Source of the DNA: Streptomyces luteolifulvus | GTDB taxonomy: Bacteria; Actinomycetota; Actinomycetes; Streptomycetales; Streptomycetaceae | Direction: 5' to 3' | Assembly: GCF_008806595.1 (NCBI RefSeq) | Contig: NZ_VZRB01000007.1 | Coordinates: 279,312-343,311 of the forward strand | DNA: 64,000 nt | Part shown: positions 43,407 through 51,214 of the stretch, in pieces | Position numbering within the stretch: position 1 is the stretch's first letter | Layout of the letters: every line of letters starts with the position of its first letter | The notes under the pieces: generated by a model | Seen by the model: only the letters and a program-made list of their open reading frames with translations | Database searches by the model: none | Told to the model about the DNA's origin: nothing | Position numbers and translations under genes: made by a program

Positions 43407-44813
43407 TCAGTGCCGCCCCGCCACCCGGTCCGCCCACCGCGCCAGCCGCGACGACTCGGCGCTGTGCGTGGCCGTCTCGCGGCGGTCCGCCGTGCGATAG
43501 GTGGCGTACATGCCCTGCACGCCCAGCCAGCGCAGCGGCTCCGGTTCCCACTTGCGCACCTTGTGCCCCACCCATGGCAACTCGGTCAGCTCGGTCCGGC
43601 CGCCCTGCCCGGAGTCGAGCCGCACCAGGTCGCACAGGGTGCGGCCCGCCAGATTCGCGGTGGCCACGCCCGAGCCGACGTATCCGCCCGCCCAGCCGAG
43701 CCCCGTCGACCGGTCGAGCGTGACCGTCGCGCACCAGTCGCGCGGCACGCCCAGCACGCCCGACCACGCATGCTCGACCCGCACCCCGGCGAGCGAGGGG
43801 AAGAAACCGACGAGGATCTCGCGCAGCGCCTCGATCGTGGTCTCCTGGGTCCGGCCGTCGTTGTCGGTCCGCGATCCGAAGCGGTACGGCACTCCGCGCC
43901 CGCCGAGCGCGATCCGGCCGTCGGCGGTGCGCTGCGCGTACATATAGGCGTGCGCCATGTCGCCCAGCGTCTCCCGCCCGTCCCAGCCGACCGACTCCCA
44001 CTGCGCGTCGGTCAGCGGTTCGGTCGCGATCATCGAGGAGTTCATCGGCAGCCAGGTCCGCTTGTGGCCCTTGAGCCCGGCCGTGAAGCCCTCCGTGCAG
44101 CGCAGGATGTAGGGCGCGCGGACGGTTCCGTACGGGGTCACCGCGTGCTGGGGCCGGATCTCCGTCACCGGGGTCAGCTCATGGACGGTGACCCCGAGCG
44201 CCTCCACGGCCGCCGCGAGCCCCTTCACCAGCTTCACCGGGTGCACCCGCGCCCCGTGCGGGGTCCAGGTGGAGCCGACCGCGTCCGCGACCTTGATCCG
44301 CTCGGCGGTCTGCCCGGCGTCGTACAATTCACGGTCCTTCTCCCCGAAGGCGAGCTCCGCCCGGTGGAAGGCCTTCAGCCGCGCCAACTGCGCGGGAGTG
44401 CGGGCGACTTCGAGCACCCCGCCCTGGTGGACGTCGGCCTCGACGCCCTCCTCGGCCAGCACCCGGACGACCTCGTCGACCGTGTCGTTCATCGCCCGCT
44501 GAAGCCGTACGGCCGCCTCGTGGCCGTGCAGCTTCGCGTACCGGTCGCGGCCCGCGATGCCGTTGTACAGCCAGCCGCCGTTGCGACCGGAGGCCCCGTA
44601 CCCGCAGAACTTCTGCTCCAGGACGGTGATACGGAGGAAGGGGGCCGCCTTCTTCAGGTAGTACGCGGTCCACAGTCCCGTGTACCCGCCGCCGACGATC
44701 ACGACGTCCGCCGCCGTGTCCCCGGCGAGCGGCTGCCGCACCGCCGGGAGACCGTCGTCCGCGTACCAGAAGGAGACACCGCCGTTGACGACACTGCCGG
44801 CCGAGCTGCTCAT
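43407..44813 (-). CDS. FAD-dependent amino-acid/amine oxidase (DadA/PuuB-like)
   Basis: The 468-residue flavoprotein has an N-terminal GxGxxG fold (ADVVIVGGGYTGLWTAYYLKKAAP, about residue 36), the DAO signature EQKFCGYGASGRNGGWLYN near 66, and a C-terminal GLGWAGGYVGSGVATANLAGRTLCDLV. This is the gamma-glutamylputrescine oxidase/DadA type. Substrates are amines or D-amino acids. A GNAT gene of the diamine acetyltransferase type diverges from it, which supports a polyamine theme. ATG 44813 follows no strong ribosome site; an in-frame ATG at 44873 would add 20 residues. Confidence 0.85.
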   Translation of the reverse strand: MSSSAGSVVNGGVSFWYADDGLPAVRQPLAGDTAADVVIVGGGYTGLWTAYYLKKAAPFLRITVLEQKFCGYGASGRNGGWLYNGIAGRDRYAKLHGHEAAVRLQRAMNDTVDEVVRVLAEEGVEADVHQGGVLEVARTPAQLARLKAFHRAELAFGEKDRELYDAGQTAERIKVADAVGSTWTPHGARVHPVKLVKGLAAAVEALGVTVHELTPVTEIRPQHAVTPYGTVRAPYILRCTEGFTAGLKGHKRTWLPMNSSMIATEPLTDAQWESVGWDGRETLGDMAHAYMYAQRTADGRIALGGRGVPYRFGSRTDNDGRTQETTIEALREILVGFFPSLAGVRVEHAWSGVLGVPRDWCATVTLDRSTGLGWAGGYVGSGVATANLAGRTLCDLVRLDSGQGGRTELTELPWVGHKVRKWEPEPLRWLGVQGMYATYRTADRRETATHSAESSRLARWADRVAGRH

Positions 44814-44923
44814 GGCCGGGAACCTAACCTCTCGGGACGGCCCTTGTCTCCTTCGGATTCCGTGCTTTTCCATGCCTCTGACCAGCGGACAACAGCCGAG
44901 CGCGCTCGGGTTAGCCTGCCACC

Positions 44924-45403
44924 GTGATCCGAACCGCGACTCCTGCCGACGTCCCCGTCATCCACGCGCTGATCCGCGAACTCGCCGCGTACGAGAAGGC
45001 CCCGCACGAGGCCAGGGCGACCCCGGAACAGCTCCACGAGGCCCTCTTCGGTGAGCGGCCCGCCGCCTACGCCCACATCGCGGAGGACGACGCGACCGGC
45101 GAGGCGGTCGGCTTCGCGCTCTGGTTCCTCAACTTCTCCACCTGGCGCGGTGTCCACGGCATCTACCTGGAGGACCTGTTCGTCCGCCCCGCCGCACGCG
45201 GCGCCGGCCACGGCAAGGCCCTCCTTGGCGAACTCGCCCGCATCTGTGTGACCCGCGGCTACCAACGCCTGGAGTGGTCCGTCCTGAACTGGAACACCCC
45301 GGCAATGGAGTTCTACGCATCGCTCGGCGCCCGCCCGCAGGACGAATGGACGGTGTACCGCCTGACGGACGAGTCACTGGAGCGGCTGGGCAGCAGCGCC
45401 TGA
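44924..45403 (+). CDS. GNAT acetyltransferase, diamine/thialysine acetyltransferase-like
   Basis: The 159-residue product resembles spermidine/spermine-type N-acetyltransferases: MIRTATPADVPVIHALIRELAAYEKAP at the start, ALWFLNFSTWRGVHGIYLEDLFVRPAARGAGHGKALL (acetyl-CoA loop near residue 94), and RLEWSVLNWNTPAMEFYASLGA. A TAGCCT-like -10 hexamer lies eight bases before the GTG start, so the mRNA may be leaderless. It diverges from the amine oxidase gene, suggesting joint amine handling. Confidence 0.87.
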   Translation: MIRTATPADVPVIHALIRELAAYEKAPHEARATPEQLHEALFGERPAAYAHIAEDDATGEAVGFALWFLNFSTWRGVHGIYLEDLFVRPAARGAGHGKALLGELARICVTRGYQRLEWSVLNWNTPAMEFYASLGARPQDEWTVYRLTDESLERLGSSA

Positions 45404-45404
45404 T

Positions 45405-45508
45405 CGGCCCCGAGACACCAGCCGACGGCCCAGCCCCAGCAAATCGACCCGCGCGCCGGCGCCGACGCACACGGCCACCGCCCGCTCCGAGCCCGCGAGC
45501 AGGACATC
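45405..45508 (-). pseudogene. Decayed duplicate of the C-terminus of the HExxH protein gene
   Basis: On the minus strand this stretch encodes VLLAGSERAVAVCVGAGARV followed by DLLGLGRRLVSRG. This aligns with the last 33 residues of the neighbouring HExxH protein (ALLARPELAMAQYADAGGRP, then DPLELGRRLASRV) at about half of positions. The DNA also matches around CCAGCCGACGGCCCAG, present at 45418 and at 45642. It lies just past the stop of the intact gene, so it is a remnant of a tandem copy or of an alternative 3' end. Confidence 0.6.
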
Positions 45509-45627
45509 CCGGGCGGGTCCCCTACCGCCCGCCCCGCGAGAACGAGCCCGACCCCAGCGCCTGCGCCCGCGCCCGCCTGCGCACACCATCACCCCCACAA
45601 GGCGCACCGCCGGGCGGCAACGCCAGA

Positions 45628-47340
45628 TCACACCCGGGACGCCAGCCGACGGCCCAGTTCCAGGGGATCCGGCCGGCCGCCGGCGTCGGCGTACTGCGCC
45701 ATCGCCAGTTCCGGGCGGGCGAGCAGGGCCTCGCCGGCGGGGTCGCCTTCCGCTCGGGCCGCGAGGCCGAGGCCGACCCAGGTTTCGGGGTCGCCGTCGC
45801 CCCGGGCGATGCGTGCGCGGAAGGCGGCGAGTGCCGGTGTCGTACGGCCCGTGACCAGGTCGACGTCCTCGGGGCGGGCCCCGTCCACCGTGGCGCCCGG
45901 ATCCTCGCGCAGAGCCTCGAAACCCGCCGGGTCGGCCAGCAGCCACCGCAGCAGCACGGCACGTGTGTCGAAGCCGCGCTCCGGGGTGCCCGGGACGAGT
46001 GCCGGCTCGGCGGGAGACGGGCCGGTTTCGACGCGGGCGCGGACCTCCTCCGGGCCGGGCCGCAGATGGTAGGCGCGCCAGGTCGCGCGGTGGTCCGCGA
46101 TCGCCAGGTCGGCCGCCGACCGGGCCCGCGGGTCCACGGGTTCCGCCAGCCAGGGTTCCAGTCGGCCGGACAGTTCGGCCACCAGTCGCCGGCCCAGGTC
46201 GGTGAGCGCGTCCGACCGGCCGATCGCCCGCAGCGCGTACGCCGTCTGGGACCGCCACAGCGCGAACTCGAACTGCCCGAGCGGGTGCGGGCGGCGCCGC
46301 CAGAACGCGGTGACGCCGAAGAAGGCGTACACCCCCTGGAGCAGCCCGCCGAGCGGCCGGGGGTCGTCACGCCAGGGGGCGTAGTGCAGCCCGGCCGTGC
46401 CGCGGTCGTCGTACAGCGTGAACAGGTGCATGAACGCGCTGAGTTTGTTGTGCTGGAACTCGTGCACCAGCGTCGACGCGAACTGCTCGCCGTCGTCCGG
46501 GAAGGACGTCAGCGCCGCGCCGAACGCGTCGCCCGACGAGGCACTGTGCGGCCGGAACCGCTCGCTGCGCGGCCGGGGCACCAGCGCCACCAGCCCGTCG
46601 GCGAGGGCCCGGGCCGCCTCGGGGTCGGTTCCGCGCAGGATCTCCCAGGCCTCGCCGAACAGCTCCTGCCAGCCGGCGGACGAGTCGAGGGGGGCGGCCG
46701 CGAGGTTCTTCCGCAGGGCACGGTAGGGGTCGACGGGGTCCAGGAGCAGGGTGCATCCGTCGGCGCGCAGCTCAGCGAGGGGATGCCAGTCCGGCCCCTC
46801 CAGCGGGCGCCCCGCGATCCGCACACCTCCGGCGCGGGCGGCGGCCTCGGCCACGCCCCACTCCCCCGCCTCCGGCACCCGCATCGCCCCGAGCGAGGGC
46901 AGCACCGCCCACCCGTGCCGGACGGGGACGTCGGTACGGAACTCCAGCCCCGCCCGTACGGCGGCCGCGGTCGCGAGCGCGTGGAGGTGGCCGGTGTCCG
47001 CCCACAGGGGCGCGTCGTCCTCGGCACTTCCACGCAGCCGGCGCAGCGTGTGCGCGGCCCACACCCCGACGGCCGGATAGGCGAGCAGCGCTTCCACCGC
47101 CTGCCTCGACGCCTCCCAGGCCCGCGTCAGCAGGCGCCAGGCGTCGGACGGCGGGGGCAGGGGGCCGACCGGTGCCGTGGCGGCCGTGTCGAGCAGCGCC
47201 CGTACGACGAGCAGCCGCCAGCTGCGCTCACTCGCGCGCAGCGCGCCCACGGTCGCCGGGCCTCCTCCACCGCCCAGCAGTTCGTCGAAGGACCGCGGGG
47301 TCAGGACGTGGGAGCGGGGCGTGGGGAACAGGGAAGGCAA
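45628..47340 (-). CDS. aKG-HExxH-type peptide beta-hydroxylase candidate, copy 1
   Basis: The 570-residue product carries HEFQHNKLSAFMHLF (HEFQH at residues 293-297). This motif belongs to the HExxH putative peptide-modification family, for which recent work on related proteins showed 2-oxoglutarate-dependent beta-hydroxylation of RiPP precursors. Flanking blocks are shared with copy 2: SSGDAFGAALTSFPDDGEQFASTLVHEFQH, LHYAPWRDDPRPLGGLLQGVYAFFGVTAFW, HPLGQFEFALWRSQT and RWLLADPAG-type tail repeats. It starts at TTG 47340, eight bases after the stop of precursor 1, so the two are co-transcribed. The TTG is accepted because it aligns with the start of copy 2. Confidence 0.8.
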   Translation of the reverse strand: MPSLFPTPRSHVLTPRSFDELLGGGGGPATVGALRASERSWRLLVVRALLDTAATAPVGPLPPPSDAWRLLTRAWEASRQAVEALLAYPAVGVWAAHTLRRLRGSAEDDAPLWADTGHLHALATAAAVRAGLEFRTDVPVRHGWAVLPSLGAMRVPEAGEWGVAEAAARAGGVRIAGRPLEGPDWHPLAELRADGCTLLLDPVDPYRALRKNLAAAPLDSSAGWQELFGEAWEILRGTDPEAARALADGLVALVPRPRSERFRPHSASSGDAFGAALTSFPDDGEQFASTLVHEFQHNKLSAFMHLFTLYDDRGTAGLHYAPWRDDPRPLGGLLQGVYAFFGVTAFWRRRPHPLGQFEFALWRSQTAYALRAIGRSDALTDLGRRLVAELSGRLEPWLAEPVDPRARSAADLAIADHRATWRAYHLRPGPEEVRARVETGPSPAEPALVPGTPERGFDTRAVLLRWLLADPAGFEALREDPGATVDGARPEDVDLVTGRTTPALAAFRARIARGDGDPETWVGLGLAARAEGDPAGEALLARPELAMAQYADAGGRPDPLELGRRLASRV

Positions 47341-47348
47341 GGAAGGAC

Positions 47349-47528
47349 CTACTCGTCGTACGCGTCACGCTGCGGCTGGTAGCCCCCGAGGCTGCTCGCG
47401 GGGTCGTCGATCCGGGCGAGCAGGCGCCGCATCGAGTCGCCGGCGGAGCCGAGGTCGAGGGAGGGCCAGGCGCCCAACGGGATGTCGCTGAGGTCGATCA
47501 GCTCCGACTCGACTCCGGACTTCTCCAT
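47349..47528 (-). CDS. RiPP-like precursor peptide 1 (59 aa)
   Basis: The 59-residue product (MEKSGVESELIDLSDIPLGA...) shares a leader-like pattern with peptide 2: ES-x-L-[IV]-DL, then S-[LM]-D, then L-x-RID-x-P and a Ser-rich turn followed by G-[YF]. The C-terminus reads GGYQPQRDAYDE. The leader resembles the FxSxx-COOH (FxsA) peptides, but the terminal FxSxx is absent. It precedes the HExxH gene by 8 bp on the same strand. ATG 47528 has GGGGACGG upstream. The conserved leader and variable tail suggest a substrate of the adjacent enzyme. Confidence 0.65.
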   Translation of the reverse strand: MEKSGVESELIDLSDIPLGAWPSLDLGSAGDSMRRLLARIDDPASSLGGYQPQRDAYDE

Positions 47529-47769
47529 GGCGCCGTCCCCGTGACAGTGAAGGTGGTGTTGCACATAATGCCGCGAACATGCCCGGAAACACCGCTTTCA
47601 GGCGGTTTTCAGGCCACTTGAGTGAACCGTACAGCACCACAGGCGTCACACCGGACCACAGCCCGGAATCCGCCCGAATCGAGTGACGGATGACCGAACA
47701 GGGTAGGAGCCGGGTTGTCGAACTCCCCTGGATGAACGAGGAGTTGCACAGGAGGGCGGGCCGAGCAGA
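47529..47769. other. Gene-free divergent promoter region of precursor 1 and the protease
   Basis: No coding frame with normal codon bias is seen in this 241-bp gap. On the minus strand a CATTAT hexamer lies 41 bp before the precursor 1 start and could serve as a -10. No clear operator was found. Confidence 0.35.
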
Positions 47770-48885
47770 GTGCCGACGGCAGACGGAGGGCGCGGACTGG
47801 ATCCGCGGCGGGTGGCCGAGGTCATGGTGGGGCCGCCCGCGGCCGGGGGCCCCGGCCGACGCGGTTCCGGATACTGGGTCGGGCCGCGGTGGGTGGTCAC
47901 GGCCGCGCATGTCGTACGGCATGCCGGACCGGACGCCGTACGGGTACGGTTCGAGGCCGACCGGACCGACGAGTGGACGGTGCCCGCCCGGGTCGTCCTC
48001 GCGGCGGAGAAGGCCGACGTGGCACTCCTGGAGATCGCGGAGCCGCCGCCCGGGAGCGTCCACGCGGTCGGGATCGAGCCGCCCGTGTACGGGGCCGTGC
48101 CCGACGCGGACGTCGTGCTGCCGTGCACCGCCCTGGGCTTTCCGCGGTTCAAGCTGCGCGAGGACCGGATGCGGCTGCTCGACGACGGCTCGCCCTCCCA
48201 GTACCGCGACTCGTGCCATGCCACCGGGATGACCTCCGTGCTGTCCAACCGTCGCGAGGGCACCCTCGAACTCGCGGTCACCCCGCCCGAGTCGGACACG
48301 GAGCCCGACCGCTCGCCCTGGGAGGGGATGTCCGGGGCGGCCGTCTGGCACGACGGCACGCTCATCGGACTCGTCGCCGCCCACCACCGTAACGACGGGC
48401 TCGGCCGCCTCGCCGCCGTCCGCGTGGAGCGCTGGTACGAGCTGCTGACCGGCTCCGAACTGGACCTGTTGCGGTGGTGCGCCGGACTGCCCGGCTCGGC
48501 CCCCGAACTGGTCCGCTTCGGCTCCCCGGAAAGCTCCGCACCGGGACCGGTCGCCCTGACCCACCTCCCGGACCGTCTGCCCCTGCGCGAACTGAGCGGA
48601 CTGGTCGACGCGTTGACCATGCTGCCCACCGTGCGTGACCCCGCCGGGCTGGCGTTGGTCCTGGGCAGCATCGACCCCATGGTCTCGGCGATGAGTCCCC
48701 GCTCACCGGCGCTGCGGCCGGATGTGTTCGGCGTCCTCGGGACGTGCTTGCGATATCCGGGAACCTTGGACCAACTGCTAGAAGCGATACGGTTGTTGGA
48801 GGGCGACTCCGCCGGGGTGGCCCGCATGGACCAGGAGGCGGTGGAGTTGGCCCGGCGCCACCGCCCAGCCGATGAGAGGCGCTGA
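47770..48885 (+). CDS. Trypsin-like serine protease with effector-associated-type C-terminal domain
   Basis: The 371-residue product has a chymotrypsin-fold protease domain (about residues 25-235) with the triad His47 (WVVTAAHVV), Asp83 (KADVALLEI) and Ser188 (WEGMSGAAVW). No signal peptide is seen, so it acts inside the cell. The C-terminus (about 275-365) reads LSGLVDALTMLPTVRDPAGLALVLGSI, then VFGVLGTCLRYPGTLDQLLEAIRLLEGDSAGV. This is an EAD2-type domain as described for NTPase-based conflict systems; such domains join an effector to its partner by like-like contacts. GTG 47770 is the first start; GTG 47812 is also possible. Confidence 0.78.
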   Translation: MPTADGGRGLDPRRVAEVMVGPPAAGGPGRRGSGYWVGPRWVVTAAHVVRHAGPDAVRVRFEADRTDEWTVPARVVLAAEKADVALLEIAEPPPGSVHAVGIEPPVYGAVPDADVVLPCTALGFPRFKLREDRMRLLDDGSPSQYRDSCHATGMTSVLSNRREGTLELAVTPPESDTEPDRSPWEGMSGAAVWHDGTLIGLVAAHHRNDGLGRLAAVRVERWYELLTGSELDLLRWCAGLPGSAPELVRFGSPESSAPGPVALTHLPDRLPLRELSGLVDALTMLPTVRDPAGLALVLGSIDPMVSAMSPRSPALRPDVFGVLGTCLRYPGTLDQLLEAIRLLEGDSAGVARMDQEAVELARRHRPADERR

Positions 48886-49004
48886 CCTGATCTGGCACGG
48901 CCGCGCGGGTACGGGGTTTCATCCTCGGTGCCGCGGGCCATCATCAGGAGGATGTAGGCAGCCCGCATCTACACATGTAGCCGGGGGAAAGGGGTTTGGC
49001 CGTC

Positions 49005-49184
49005 ATGGAGCCATCTGTGGCCGCCGTCGAGTCCAACCTTGTCGATCTCGCGGGGGTGTCCCTTGAAACGCTGCGCTCCATGGACAGTCGGATTCTCGCC
49101 GCTTCTCTCGAGGAGCTGCTTCAAAGGATCGATCAACCCATGGCCAGCGTCAATGGCTTCGGCGAGGCGCAGCGCTTCGACTGA
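49005..49184 (+). CDS. RiPP-like precursor peptide 2 (59 aa)
   Basis: The 59-residue product begins MEPSVAAVESNLVDLAGVSL, continues with ETLRSMDSRILAASLEELLQ, and ends RIDQPMASVNGFGEAQRFD. It is exactly as long as peptide 1 and shares the leader positions ESxL[IV]DL, S[LM]D and LLxRIDxP. The tails differ apart from G-[FY] and QR followed by an aromatic and Asp. ATG 49005 lies 12 bases after GAAAGGGG. An upstream in-frame TTG is less likely. Its stop is 17 bp before the second HExxH gene. Confidence 0.68.
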   Translation: MEPSVAAVESNLVDLAGVSLETLRSMDSRILAASLEELLQRIDQPMASVNGFGEAQRFD

Positions 49185-49201
49185 CGACCCCAGGGTCGCC
49201 G

Positions 49202-51001
49202 ATGCGCGCTGAGCATTCCCTTCCCCGTCATTCCCTGCCGCACGACAGCCTGGCCGAACTGGCCCGCGGCGAGGGGGGACCGGCCGCCGTGGAGCACATC
49301 CTCGGAGCCGAACGAAGCCGCCGTCTGCTGCTGTTACGGATCCTCGACGACGCGACCCCCCTCGGCCCCGCCTGGGACCTCCTCAGCGAGGCACAGCGGC
49401 GCTCTCCCTCCGTCGTCGACGACGTGCTGATGTATCCGCAGACGGGCATGTGGCTCGCCGGAACACTGCGACGGCTGCGTGCCGCGACACCCTCCGACGA
49501 GCCGCCGCTGTGGGTGGATATCGGTCACGTCTCCGCGCTCGCCGCCGCGGCCGCGCTGCGCGCGGGACTGGACTTCACCATCGAGGTGCCGGTGCGGCAC
49601 GGCCGGGTGCCGCTGCCGACCCTGGGCTGTGCGACGGTTCCGGCGACCGGGCCGTGGACGACGGCGACGGTACGGGCCGAGTCCGGCCGCGCAGCGGTGG
49701 AGACGGCCGACGCCACGGTCGCCGTACCGCTCCCGCCGGGCTCTTCGGGACCGGGATGGCACGCCGTGCGCCGGGTTACGGTCGGGCCGGCCGAGCGGGA
49801 GCTCGACGTGGTGCTGGACGATGTGGACCCGTACCGCACGTATCCGCAGCCCACCGAACCCCGCCCGCTGTCCGACGAGGCGGCGGCGCAGTGGCGGCGG
49901 GTACTGGAGCGGGCGTGGACCGTGCTGCTGCGGGAGCAGCCCGCGACGGCCGAGGCCATACGGCGGGGCGTGTTCTCCCTCAGTCCCACCCCGGCAAGGG
50001 AAAGGTTTCGGCCGCGCAGCGTGACGACGGGGGACGCGTTCGGCGGTATCGAGGTCTCGGAACCGGACGACGCCGTCCAGCTGGCCGTGACGCTCGTGCA
50101 CGAGTTCCAGCACACCAAACTGGGCGGGCTGCTGCATCTGACACCGCTCGTGGCGCACGGGCCCGAGAGCGGGGCGGAGCGGTGGTACGCGCCCTGGCGG
50201 GACGACCCCAGGCCGATCCGGGGGCTGCTCCAGGGGATCTACGCGTTCGTGGGGATCACCCGCTTCTGGCACGACCACCGCGCGGGCGCCGGCGCGCAGG
50301 ACGCCATGGCCCACTTCGAGTTCGCGCTGTGGCGGGCCCATGTGAGGGCCGCGACGGACCAGGTCCACGGCAATCCCCTCTTCACACCGCTCGGCTCGGC
50401 CCTGCTGGACACGCTCCGCGACCGTTGCGCGCGGTGGCTGGAGGAGCCGGTTCCCGAGGAGCCGTTCGCCCTGGCCCGGATGTGCGCCGCCGACCACGCC
50501 GCCCGCTGGCGGGCCCACCATCTGCGGCCGGCCGCACCGGCGGTGGAGGAGACCGTCCGCGCATGGCTGGACGGTGCGAGCGCTCCGCCCGCGTCCCTGG
50601 CCGCCGAACCCGATGTCGTACCCGACCCCTCCGCCCGCTGGCTGGACAGCCTCGCGATGCTCGTCCGCCACCGCCTCGGCGGTGACGACCCCGAGAAGGC
50701 GGCGTCCCACGTCACCGGCGCCCTGCCCGGCGACGCGCTGCTGGCGGCGGGCGACGCGACGGCCGCGGGGCACGCCTACCTGGCCCAGCTGGCGGCGGAC
50801 CCCGACCGCGCGGGGGCCTGGGCAGGCCTGGGCCAAGCCCTGCAGTCAACAGGCACGCACCCCACGGCGGCCCACTTACTCGGCCACCACCCCGAACGCG
50901 CCCGCACAGTCCATACGGCCCTGTCCCGAGCGATGACCACACCTCCGCACCCGCTCGCCCTCGCCACGTGGCTGGGCTCGACGGAGCCGGAAGGGGCGTG
51001 A
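49202..51001 (+). CDS. aKG-HExxH-type peptide beta-hydroxylase candidate, copy 2
   Basis: The 599-residue paralogue of the gene at 45628 has HEFQHTKLGGLLHLT (HEFQH at residues 300-304) within QLAVTLVHEFQH. It shares WYAPWRDDPRPIRGLLQGIYAFVGITRFWHD and MAHFEFALWRAHVRA. The N-terminus (SLAELARGEGGPAAVEHILGAERSRRLLLLRIL) matches copy 1. The C-terminal quarter differs from copy 1 and has TPR-like helices. ATG 49202 lies 17 bp after precursor 2. It ends at a 16-bp palindromic terminator. Confidence 0.8.
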   Translation: MRAEHSLPRHSLPHDSLAELARGEGGPAAVEHILGAERSRRLLLLRILDDATPLGPAWDLLSEAQRRSPSVVDDVLMYPQTGMWLAGTLRRLRAATPSDEPPLWVDIGHVSALAAAAALRAGLDFTIEVPVRHGRVPLPTLGCATVPATGPWTTATVRAESGRAAVETADATVAVPLPPGSSGPGWHAVRRVTVGPAERELDVVLDDVDPYRTYPQPTEPRPLSDEAAAQWRRVLERAWTVLLREQPATAEAIRRGVFSLSPTPARERFRPRSVTTGDAFGGIEVSEPDDAVQLAVTLVHEFQHTKLGGLLHLTPLVAHGPESGAERWYAPWRDDPRPIRGLLQGIYAFVGITRFWHDHRAGAGAQDAMAHFEFALWRAHVRAATDQVHGNPLFTPLGSALLDTLRDRCARWLEEPVPEEPFALARMCAADHAARWRAHHLRPAAPAVEETVRAWLDGASAPPASLAAEPDVVPDPSARWLDSLAMLVRHRLGGDDPEKAASHVTGALPGDALLAAGDATAAGHAYLAQLAADPDRAGAWAGLGQALQSTGTHPTAAHLLGHHPERARTVHTALSRAMTTPPHPLALATWLGSTEPEGA

Positions 51002-51008
51002 CACGGAA

Positions 51009-51042
51009 GGCCGGGCCTTCCGCCATGGCGGAAGGCCCGGCC
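51009..51042. terminator. Terminator between convergent HExxH copy 2 and the FxsT-like gene
   Basis: Perfect 16-bp arms (GGCCGGGCCTTCCGCC and its complement, 51009-51024 and 51027-51042) with a 2-base spacer lie just after the HExxH stop. Their symmetry suits termination from both sides. Confidence 0.88.
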
Positions 51043-51214
51043 GCGGTGCGCGCCGGACGCCCCGTCCCCACAGCGCAACCACGCACCGCACCGCTGTGGG
51101 CAGTCGTTCCGCAAGGCGGAACGGGTGGGCACAGCCTGCAGCGCCGGGCACCGCTCGTGACCGGAGGCCGGCCCGGCATGAAAAAAACTCAGCTCCGGTG
51201 CGCTCAGCGCCGGT

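Noticed and set aside
45274..47382. A 702-codon plus-strand frame opposite HExxH copy 1
   Set aside because: It is an antisense frame of the real minus-strand gene; the translation is Arg/Gln/Gly-rich with no domain.
47349..49184. Classical FxSxx-COOH precursor and radical SAM system
   Set aside because: Neither peptide ends in FxSxx and no CxxxCxxC radical SAM gene is in the window, so the label would be wrong for the peptides.
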